Positions 1-6,311 of a stretch of 16,222 nt of DNA are shown here, piece after piece. Below the pieces are notes generated by a model, which saw only the letters and a list, made by a program, of their open reading frames with translations, did not search any database and had not been told where the DNA came from. Each line of letters opens with the position of its first letter. Position 1 is the stretch's first letter. The translations under genes were made by a program, and so were the position numbers. Origin of the DNA: Chitinophagales bacterium (GTDB taxonomy: Bacteria > Bacteroidota > Bacteroidia > Chitinophagales > JADIYW01); assembly GCA_020848315.1 (NCBI GenBank), contig JADLAH010000122.1:1-16222 (forward strand). The letters run 5' to 3'.

Positions 1-692
1 AAGGAGTTCAGCAAAGAAATTACCACCGGCATATCTGCACCACCAATAGGAATAGTGAAAAGAATACCATATACCACGGCTACCGCAAATAATACCCATA
101 CAATAACCGGCGGCAGACTCGTGCTTTGCAATACCACATATGCGGAGAATACCACCACTAAAAGTAGTAAAGCGTTATTCAGCATATTGTATTGTGGCAA
201 ACGGATAGGTTTATTCATTTTGCCGGCCAGTTTCAGATACGCGATGATAGAACCTGAAAAAGATACGGGTCCGATCACCATACCAGCGATGATGAATGCC
301 ATGGAGCTGTAGCCTTCGCCTGTTGCTTCAATTTTATGTACGACATGCGGGAATTCCGTCAGACCGATTAATGCGGCGCAAGCGCCTCCCATACCGTTGA
401 ACATGGAAACCAGTTCCGGCATTTTAGTCATTTCCACTTTTTTTGCTGTCATCCAGCCAATCGCTGTGCCTATTGCGATAGCTCCGAAAATCAACGCCAG
501 TTTGAAAAACTCACGGGATGTCAGACCTTCTTCATGCTCATATAAAAAGATGGTGCCCAGAATAGCGACTCCCATACCAAACGCACCAATCAGGTTACCT
601 TTTCGGGCGGTTTTGGCATTTCCCATCATTTTCAGTCCGACGATGAATGTTACCGAACCGATTAAATAACTTATTTCTAATATACCTTTCAT
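1..692 (-). CDS. pntB: NAD(P) transhydrogenase subunit beta, N-terminal part (cut by window edge)
   Basis: This gene encodes the membrane subunit that, with PntA, couples hydride transfer from NADH to NADP+ to proton movement across the inner membrane. About 230 residues are visible, starting at the ATG at 692. They form the hydrophobic dII membrane domain: an N-terminal MKGILEISYLIGSV helix, a helix ending near TAKKVEMTKMPELVS, an FNGMGGACAALIGL segment, and the characteristic IGGADMPVVISLLNS stretch next to the edge. Alignment from memory with E. coli PntB is clear over these blocks. The NADP-binding dIII domain, normally C-terminal, would lie to the left and cannot be seen. The gene follows pntA2 by 53 bp on the same strand, so the three pnt genes are very likely one operon. 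Start choice is simple: it is the first ATG, and the protein begins as expected. Confidence 0.95.
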   Translation of the reverse strand, partial: MKGILEISYLIGSVTFIVGLKMMGNAKTARKGNLIGAFGMGVAILGTIFLYEHEEGLTSREFFKLALIFGAIAIGTAIGWMTAKKVEMTKMPELVSMFNGMGGACAALIGLTEFPHVVHKIEATGEGYSSMAFIIAGMVIGPVSFSGSIIAYLKLAGKMNKPIRLPQYNMLNNALLLLVVVFSAYVVLQSTSLPPVIVWVLFAVAVVYGILFTIPIGGADMPVVISLLNS

Positions 693-745
693 TGTGTTTA
701 TTTGTGCTTTTAATTCCGCGGCTTCAATACCGTGAAAATCATGAT

Positions 746-1048
746 TTATTTTTTCTTGAACATTTCGAGCATTCGGTCGGTGACGACAAATCCGCCGACT
801 ACATTGAGCGTCCCGAGGATAACCGCCAGAAAGCCAAGTATCAGTGCGAAGATATTATCCGGCTCTGTATCCAACATCACGATGATGGCACCCACGATTA
901 CTACACCGTGAATGGCGTTAGCACCGGACATCAGCGGCGTATGCAATACGGCCGGAACACCGCCGATAACTTCTACCCCTACGAAGATCGCCAGCACAAT
1001 GAAATAAATCATTTCGCGATTTTCTACAAAAAAATTAAATATTTCCAT
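746..1048 (-). CDS. pntA2: NAD(P) transhydrogenase subunit alpha part 2 (membrane segment)
   Basis: A 100-residue membrane protein corresponding to the C-terminal membrane part of E. coli-type PntA, encoded here as a separate gene. It helps form the dII proton channel with PntB. Visible features are a first hydrophobic helix at about residues 14-31 (IYFIVLAIFVGVEVIGG), a conserved linker containing VPAVLHTPLMSGANAIHGV at about 31-49, and two more hydrophobic helices (VVIVGAIIVML, then FALILGFLAVILGTLNVVGG). It ends FVVTDRMLEMFKKK, the usual tail of this family. The gene sits 41 bp after pntA1 and 53 bp before pntB on the same strand. The length is normal for the split form. Some databases call this subunit pntAB; the naming is a convention, the identity is not in doubt. 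Confidence 0.95.
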   Translation of the reverse strand: MEIFNFFVENREMIYFIVLAIFVGVEVIGGVPAVLHTPLMSGANAIHGVVIVGAIIVMLDTEPDNIFALILGFLAVILGTLNVVGGFVVTDRMLEMFKKK

Positions 1049-1089
1049 TTTATTGAATTGTTGATGAATGAATGATTAACGACTGAAGT

Positions 1090-2205
1090 TTACGCTACTG
1101 AAGGATGCACTTTTTGTCCGTTGTGAACAATCAAACTACCTTTGGTAATCTCCTCTTCCATTTCCCATTTGAAACCGTCTTTTGAAGCCAGATGGTACAA
1201 CAACGTCTGTATATTTTTAGCATACAAATCGCTGGCATTCATTGGCAACAGAGAAGGAATATTACCCTCACCGATGATGGTCACGCCGTTTACCACTATG
1301 GTTTCATGGAGTTTGCTGCCTACTACGTTGCCACCTTGCTCAACCGCCATATCCAGGATGACAGAACCGAACTTCATGGATTTCACCATTTCTTCCGTTA
1401 CCAACACCGGTGCTTTGCGCCCCGGAATCAGCGCGGTGGTAATCACGATATCTGCTTCCGCTACATGCTTACCTACAAGTTCCTGTTGTTTTTTCAGGAA
1501 TTCTTCTGATACGCCTTTCACATAACCGCCTTCCATCTTAATGGTATCATCGCCTTTTACCTCGATGAATTTACCACCCAAAGACATCACCTGTTCTTTG
1601 GTTTCCGGACGAATATCAGATACTTCCACGATAGCACCAAGACGTTTTGCGGTAGCGATAGCCTGCAAACCTGCAACACCTGCACCGAAAATCACCACTT
1701 TAGATGGCTTGATGGTACCGGCCGCGGTGGTCATCATCGGAAGAATTTTACCAATCTGATTCGCGCACATCAATACCGCCTTATAACCGGCAAGGTTAGC
1801 CTGAGAAGACAAGGCATCCATTTTCTGTGCACGGGAAATACGCGGCACAGCATCCATAGAAAATGCGGAAATACCGGCTTTTTCACAAGCACTCACGAGT
1901 TCCGGATTGGTTGCTGCCCACATAAATGAAAGCAATACGGCGCCTTTTTTCATCAGCGCTATCTCATCCGGTGTAGGCGCATTGACTTTCAATACGACAT
2001 CTGCCTGCGTATAAACCGCATTTTTATCGGCTACGACAGCAGCGCCGGCATTGATATAATCTTCATCACTGAAGAAAGAATTCAAACCTGCACCGGCTTC
2101 TATCTGCACGGTAAAACCTTTGGCGACTAAATCTTTTGCCACCGCCGGCACCACGGCTACGCGGTTTTCTTTGAATTTAGTTTCTTTTGGAACTGCAATA
2201 ATCAT
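1090..2205 (-). CDS. pntA1: NAD(P) transhydrogenase subunit alpha part 1 (NAD-binding domain)
   Basis: This 371-residue soluble domain (dI) binds NAD(H) and passes hydride to NADP+ on the PntB dIII domain. It shares its fold with alanine dehydrogenase. Visible features are the N-terminal IAVPKETKFKENRVAVVP, the RAQ-loop region PRISRAQKMDALSSQANLAG (about 121-140), and the Rossmann motif GAGVAGLQAIATAKRLGA (174-191) followed by VSDIRP. The C-terminal half contains ALIPGRKAPVLVTEEMV and the NIPSLLPMNASDLYAKN segment. It stops after about 370 residues, just where the membrane helices of the fused E. coli PntA would start, so this is the split architecture and not a truncation. It is the first gene of the pnt operon. 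A candidate promoter lies immediately upstream on the minus strand (2227-2260). Confidence 0.96.
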   Translation of the reverse strand: MIIAVPKETKFKENRVAVVPAVAKDLVAKGFTVQIEAGAGLNSFFSDEDYINAGAAVVADKNAVYTQADVVLKVNAPTPDEIALMKKGAVLLSFMWAATNPELVSACEKAGISAFSMDAVPRISRAQKMDALSSQANLAGYKAVLMCANQIGKILPMMTTAAGTIKPSKVVIFGAGVAGLQAIATAKRLGAIVEVSDIRPETKEQVMSLGGKFIEVKGDDTIKMEGGYVKGVSEEFLKKQQELVGKHVAEADIVITTALIPGRKAPVLVTEEMVKSMKFGSVILDMAVEQGGNVVGSKLHETIVVNGVTIIGEGNIPSLLPMNASDLYAKNIQTLLYHLASKDGFKWEMEEEITKGSLIVHNGQKVHPSVA

Positions 2206-2226
2206 TGATTTTGAAAATTTTGTGTG

Positions 2227-2260
2227 CTAAAATAACAATGTTATCCTTTATTTTAAGCAA
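2227..2260 (-). promoter_or_regulatory. Candidate promoter of the pnt operon
   Basis: On the minus strand, TATTTTAG (2234-2227) lies 23 bp after a TTG (2260-2258). This resembles the Bacteroidota pattern TTG-N19..23-TAnnTTTG but has one mismatch in the -7 box (TTTAG for TTTG). It would give a leader of about 15-20 nt before pntA1. The region is AT-rich, so chance matches are likely. Confidence 0.35.
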
Positions 2261-2389
2261 TGTGGGTAAAAAATGAGGTTATGTTAAAATTAAAATGCAT
2301 GCATTGTATCATTCCGCAGCAAAAAACATAAATAAGCCTAAAATCCACCCTGTAATGCTGTTTGATTGTATCTTTAATCATTCCAATTC

Positions 2390-3022
2390 ATGCACAGAAT
2401 TTTCCTGATACCGGTTTTATTTATCGTGGCCATTTGGGGCATACACATCGCCCATTATTTCGGTGGTTATAATTTTGACGCATTCGCGCTGTATCCGAGA
2501 CAGACCGACACCTTCTTTACCATCCTCACCTCTCCGCTGATACATGCCGACTGGGAACATCTTGTGTCCAACACCTTTCCTATTTTGCTGCTGAGCGCTA
2601 TCCTGTTTCTTTCTTATGAAAAAGCAGCCCTGAAAGTCTGGGTACTCCTCTACCTCTTTCCTCAGGCGCTGGTGTGGTTATTAGGCAGACCTTCCTACCA
2701 CATCGGAGCCAGCGGCATTGTGTACGGACTTGCCTCCTATCTGTTCTTCGGCGGACTATTCCGCATGGATGTGAAAGCCATCGCTATTGCCTTCGCAGTG
2801 GCCCTGTTCTACGGCGGTATGGTGTGGGGCGTGCTACCCATTCAGCCGGGCATTTCCTGGGAATCTCATTTACTGGGCGCCATCGTAGGTGCACTGCTTG
2901 CATTTCGCCACAGAAAATCTCATTTATCCGAACAGGAACCATATATTCCGGACGAAGAACCAACAACTCCCGACAGAAAAACTTTTGATGATTTTATAAA
3001 AGAAAATCAGACAGAGAATTAA
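2390..3022 (+). CDS. Rhomboid family intramembrane serine protease
   Basis: A 210-residue polytopic membrane protein of the rhomboid family, which cleaves transmembrane substrates within the lipid bilayer using a Ser-His dyad. The expected residues are present: HLVSN (57-61) in the second helix, the nucleophile motif HIGASGIVYG (104-113) with Ser108, and the catalytic His160 in SWESHLLGAIVGAL of the last core helix. Hydrophobic helices before, between and after these motifs give a six-helix core. Residues after about 175 form a charged, proline-containing cytoplasmic tail (EQEPYIPDEEPTTPDRK). No substrate can be named. The stop codon overlaps that of the convergent gene at 3019. A -7-like box TATCTTTA (2369-2376) lies upstream but without a clear TTG partner. 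The only good start is the ATG at 2390. Confidence 0.92.
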   Translation: MHRIFLIPVLFIVAIWGIHIAHYFGGYNFDAFALYPRQTDTFFTILTSPLIHADWEHLVSNTFPILLLSAILFLSYEKAALKVWVLLYLFPQALVWLLGRPSYHIGASGIVYGLASYLFFGGLFRMDVKAIAIAFAVALFYGGMVWGVLPIQPGISWESHLLGAIVGALLAFRHRKSHLSEQEPYIPDEEPTTPDRKTFDDFIKENQTEN

Positions 3023-4197
3023 TCATTCGCACTTTCCTTAAACGGATGGCGCACGATGTATTCCTGTGGTTTAATCCGCTTTAAAAAATAAGGCAATGAC
3101 GCATTCAATAGGCGGTTGTTCATTTGCAGAAATGCCTGCAATGGCTTTGGCGTCGCGCCTATCGTAGTTTTTATTTCAGTTGCCGTGCGACCAAAATGAA
3201 TAGTATGCACCCTACGCTGTATCGCCACCTCCACAAAATCCAGCAGCATCCTGTTGTACAATTTCAGCGATTTATTGTACTCATAATTCAACCCGATATA
3301 ATGCACATGCAAATATCCCGGCTCTACCTGAAACAAACAAGCAAAACTCACAAGTTCCCCGTGCAGATAATAACCATACAACATGCATTTATCACCGTAC
3401 AATGCTTTCACCTTTTTAAAGAAAGACACGTGCAATGTTGCCATATTAAACGCGACATGATTCACCACATTGGTATATAACTGCTCGAGTTGCGGCTCTT
3501 CCGTCTCAATATCCTGTATGGACAAATTTTTGACTACCAGCGCTTCCGATACTTTGAAGATTTTGCGGGAGCGCACTTTATATTTGGAAGACAACGATTG
3601 CATATAATCATCCATCTGCTGCCATTCCGGTTTCACGGACATATACATATCCGGTTCCGTCACAAAATCATGGAAAGAGCGCTGACAGTAGCGTCTGCAA
3701 CGTTGACGGTCCTGCTGACTCACGCTGGCAATCAGGAAAGCCGCCGGTTTGGCGCGCGCAAAAGTATCGCGGACACGACGCAGGATATCGGGTAAAAATT
3801 CCAGTACGGCATCCTGGTCCTGCGCGATGATGCCCGTATCTCCGGTAAAAAACACATTTCCCACATTCAGCAGCGCGGTCGTTTTCCCGTCGAAAAAACG
3901 TGTCATCATGTTTTTGAAAAGCCCGCCGGATTCGGTATGGTATTGCACCAGATTATGATAATGAAATACCAGCGACTGAACATACACCGCTCCCAGCAAC
4001 TCTTCTTTCCTGTATAACAACACATAGCGAAACTGCATATCGGAAGGCAATTGTTCAATCAACTGCAGAAAGTCGAACCGCTGGTAGAAAGGCGCCTGTG
4101 GGTGAATGCTATCCCACACAAGCTTTCCGACAGCTGCCACCTGTTCATAGACATGCAGCGTGTATTCATCGGACAAAGACAGTTGGTGTGGTTGCAT
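3019..4197 (-). CDS. GNAT-fold acyltransferase-like protein (FemAB/BioF2-like)
   Basis: A 392-residue cytoplasmic protein resembling the tandem-GNAT proteins annotated as peptidogalycan biosynthesis or BioF2-like acetyltransferases. The first half (about 1-175) contains YRKEELLGAVYVQSL, typical of a GNAT strand pair. A basic segment SLSSKYKVRSRKIFK (about 203-217) matches the conserved "LS-KYR-R" helix of this group. The second half has MLYGYYLHGELVSFACLF, a GLNYEYNKSLKLYNRMLLDFVEVAI stretch, and HFGRTATEIKTTIGATPKPL near the end, corresponding to the usual acyl-CoA-binding and C-terminal "FGR...KT..GA" region. No signal peptide or membrane helix is visible. The acyl donor and acceptor cannot be deduced. 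Assignment rests on motif recall, so the superfamily is likely but the exact family is uncertain. It stands alone on this strand, convergent with the rhomboid gene and divergent from the gene at 4302. Confidence 0.72.
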   Translation of the reverse strand: MQPHQLSLSDEYTLHVYEQVAAVGKLVWDSIHPQAPFYQRFDFLQLIEQLPSDMQFRYVLLYRKEELLGAVYVQSLVFHYHNLVQYHTESGGLFKNMMTRFFDGKTTALLNVGNVFFTGDTGIIAQDQDAVLEFLPDILRRVRDTFARAKPAAFLIASVSQQDRQRCRRYCQRSFHDFVTEPDMYMSVKPEWQQMDDYMQSLSSKYKVRSRKIFKVSEALVVKNLSIQDIETEEPQLEQLYTNVVNHVAFNMATLHVSFFKKVKALYGDKCMLYGYYLHGELVSFACLFQVEPGYLHVHYIGLNYEYNKSLKLYNRMLLDFVEVAIQRRVHTIHFGRTATEIKTTIGATPKPLQAFLQMNNRLLNASLPYFLKRIKPQEYIVRHPFKESAND

Positions 4198-4301
4198 AAA
4201 GGCGGTAAAGGTATAACGATTTGTATTAAATTTTGTTCCGGACGATATCGCATGTAGGTTTTTTGAGGAATTGTAACTATTTTTAAGAAAAGAAACCCAC
4301 T

Positions 4302-4877
4302 ATGGTACGAGGATTTATTGCCGGCGTAATAGCAGCCAATGCCGGAGAATGGTACATGCACAAATATATTCTGCATGGAAAAGGCAAGAAAAAAGACAGT
4401 TTCTGGCGTTTTCACTGGGCAGTGCACCACAAAACAGTCATGCAGCAGAATTTCCGCGATTCCGACTATGAGCACAACATCCTTGCAGCCTGGGATCCGC
4501 AAAGTAAGGAAGTAGCCGCACTGGCCGCCGGCGCAACTATTGTTTCTCCTTTATTCTGGGTAGCACCTGGCTTTACCATGGGCGTTTGGGCATCTATGTA
4601 CAACTACTACCGCGTACACAAGAAATCGCATTTAGATCCGGAATGGGGCTACAAATATCTGCCATGGCATTATGACCATCATATGGCGCCGGATCAGGAT
4701 AAAAACTGGTGCGTTACCTTCCCGCTTTGGGATTATGTAATGGGAACACGTGTTCCATACAAAGGGACAGAACGGGAAAAACTGGATATTGCAAGACGCG
4801 CCAGAAAGGCAGAAGCAACCGCGGCCAAACAAAATGCGTCTTCTCATGAAGCACAGCCACAGCCGAAGTTCAACTAA
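4302..4877 (+). CDS. Fatty acid hydroxylase / sterol desaturase superfamily-like protein
   Basis: A 191-residue protein with the clustered histidines of membrane di-iron hydroxylases: HKYILH (20-25), HWAVHH (38-43), HKKSH (106-110) and HYDHH (123-127). These fit the family's HX3-4H, HX2-3HH, HX3H and HX2HH pattern, which holds two non-haem irons for O2-dependent hydroxylation of a lipid chain. The segment from 128 (MAPDQDKNWCVTFPLWDYVMGTRVPY) is also typical of the superfamily. Hydrophobic stretches lie at about 4-14 and 72-100, so it should be an inner-membrane protein. It is shorter than characterised hydroxylases, with a charged Ala/Lys/Gln-rich tail after 155. The substrate is unknown; lipid or carotenoid are both possible. 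It heads a run of three plus-strand genes, 38 bp before the lipoprotein gene. A TATTTTTA box at 4278-4285 may be its -7 element, but no TTG partner is well placed. Confidence 0.82.
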   Translation: MVRGFIAGVIAANAGEWYMHKYILHGKGKKKDSFWRFHWAVHHKTVMQQNFRDSDYEHNILAAWDPQSKEVAALAAGATIVSPLFWVAPGFTMGVWASMYNYYRVHKKSHLDPEWGYKYLPWHYDHHMAPDQDKNWCVTFPLWDYVMGTRVPYKGTEREKLDIARRARKAEATAAKQNASSHEAQPQPKFN

Positions 4878-4915
4878 GCCTGCGGAACGCTGATTATTTC
4901 ATTAAAAACTACCCC

Positions 4916-5464
4916 ATGAAAAAAAACACGCTTGTTTTCACATTGATATTATTCGCCTTTTTTACAGGCGGATGTAAACTGGTGGACAAACTCACACAGT
5001 TCACTATTCCGTATAAAACTTCTTTCACGGTAACACCGGTCTCCGTCATCGGGCTGCCGATTGACACCGACTTCCCGACACCGGAAATCACGACCAACGC
5101 GGAACAGACTTTCAGCAGCAATAAAACGGCGGCTAATCTGATTGAAAAAGTCTTACTGAAAAAACTGGAACTGACGATCACCAGTCCGGCAGACAAAAAA
5201 TTCGATTTTCTCAGCGGTGCAAAAGTATTTCTGACGGCGGAAGGTCTGTCGGAAATCGAAGTCGCTTCCATCAGCGACATCGACGATGCTACTGTCGGCA
5301 ATAAAATTGCGCTGACACCTACCACCAAAGACCTGAAAGACTACCTGAAGAAAGACAAATTTACTATTAAGGTACGCACCACTACAGACAAGACTGTCAC
5401 TTCCGATATTGACATAGATATAAATGCTTCCTTCTTTGTAGATGCTAAAATTCTGGGAATTTAA
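4916..5464 (+). CDS. Putative lipoprotein of unknown function
   Basis: A 182-residue protein that I do not recognise. The N terminus MKKNTLVFTLILFAFFTGGC is a lipoprotein signal peptide, with the lipidated Cys at residue 20, so the mature protein should be anchored in a membrane and face the periplasm or the surface. The mature part is rich in Thr, Lys, Asp and Ile/Val, with alternating polar and non-polar residues (FTIKVRTTTDKTVTSDIDIDINASFFVDAKI at the end) suggesting a beta-sandwich. The middle contains LSGAKVFLTAEGLSEIEVASI. No catalytic motif is visible. Its stop codon is one base before the ATG of the next lipoprotein gene, so the two are almost certainly co-translated. Distant similarity to other small Bacteroidota lipoproteins would need a profile search. 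Confidence 0.8.
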   Translation: MKKNTLVFTLILFAFFTGGCKLVDKLTQFTIPYKTSFTVTPVSVIGLPIDTDFPTPEITTNAEQTFSSNKTAANLIEKVLLKKLELTITSPADKKFDFLSGAKVFLTAEGLSEIEVASISDIDDATVGNKIALTPTTKDLKDYLKKDKFTIKVRTTTDKTVTSDIDIDINASFFVDAKILGI

Positions 5465-5465
5465 T

Positions 5466-6311
5466 ATGCCGCGACTTTCTTTACAACTCTGCTGTTTACT
5501 GCTGATTGCTACCTGCGTACTGTCAGGTTGCCTTTTCAAAGGCAAAGAACAACAAACTGACATCGACTGGTCGAAAAAAGACAGTCTGTCTTATCAGATG
5601 TTTATACTGGACACCACCGATGCAAGTTGCCAAGCAAAACAAGATATGTGTCCGCGGATACGGCTGGAATATCCTGTATTTAACACCACCGATAAAAAAC
5701 TCGACAGTTTTCTGCAGGCCAATATCCTGCCGCAGTTACTATTGTATCCTGACAGCAATTTCAACAAGATAAGCGATTACATACATCATTTCTTTTCTTC
5801 CTACCGGCAGTTCCAGGAAGACATTCAATATGGCGGCCCTTCAGCAGGATGGGAAAGAGAAAAAATAGTGCGTGTTGCAGGAAAGAAAGGACTGCTATTT
5901 TCGCTGGAACACTACGAATACATGTATGAAGGCGGCGCGCATCCAAACAGTTATACTTCCTTCCACACATACCACCTAAACAATCTGAGTGAAGTGCGCA
6001 TCGAAGATTATCTGCCGTTGCAGGACACAGGATTGCTGCGTATCGGCGAAGCTTATTTCCGTTCTGCTAATCATGTAAAACCCAATGAAACACTGGAAGA
6101 TGTGGGTTATTTCATCTTCGGCGATTCGGAAGACTTTGAAGACAGTAAGGATTACGGCAAATTTCGGTTCAACGACAACTTTGCCATTACAGCCGATGGC
6201 ATACGTTTTTTCTACAACACCTATGAAATCGGGCCTTATGTGGTAGGCGCGCCGGAGTTTACACTTCCCTACAAAGTCATTGAACCATTTCTAAAGAAAC
6301 CACTTCCCTGA
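5466..6311 (+). CDS. DUF3298-type lipoprotein
   Basis: A 281-residue predicted lipoprotein. I choose the ATG at 5466 because it begins MPRLSLQLCCLLLIATCVLSGC, a complete lipoprotein signal peptide with lipobox LSGC (Cys22). An in-frame ATG at 5442 would add eight residues and overlap the preceding gene. The mature part resembles the DUF4163/DUF3298 architecture found in RsiV-like proteins and other Bacteroidota lipoproteins: IRLEYPVFN and LDSFLQANILPQ near residues 66-90, EYMYEGGAHPNSYTSFHTYHL (151-171), and the C-terminal RFFYNTYEIGPYVVGAPEFTLPY (247-269). In RsiV this fold binds lysozyme, but there is no anti-sigma part here and no sigma factor nearby, so that role should not be assumed. 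It starts one base after the preceding stop and ends directly against the stop of the convergent gene at 6312. Confidence 0.85.
   Translation: MPRLSLQLCCLLLIATCVLSGCLFKGKEQQTDIDWSKKDSLSYQMFILDTTDASCQAKQDMCPRIRLEYPVFNTTDKKLDSFLQANILPQLLLYPDSNFNKISDYIHHFFSSYRQFQEDIQYGGPSAGWEREKIVRVAGKKGLLFSLEHYEYMYEGGAHPNSYTSFHTYHLNNLSEVRIEDYLPLQDTGLLRIGEAYFRSANHVKPNETLEDVGYFIFGDSEDFEDSKDYGKFRFNDNFAITADGIRFFYNTYEIGPYVVGAPEFTLPYKVIEPFLKKPLP

Noticed and set aside
2294..2305. Palindrome AATGCATGCATT in the pnt-rhomboid divergent gap
   Set aside because: Only 12 bp, AT-rich and far from both likely promoters; chance is an adequate explanation.
5442..5465. Earlier ATG for the DUF3298 lipoprotein
   Set aside because: It would overlap the preceding gene and place extra charged and aromatic residues before a complete lipoprotein signal that begins at 5466.
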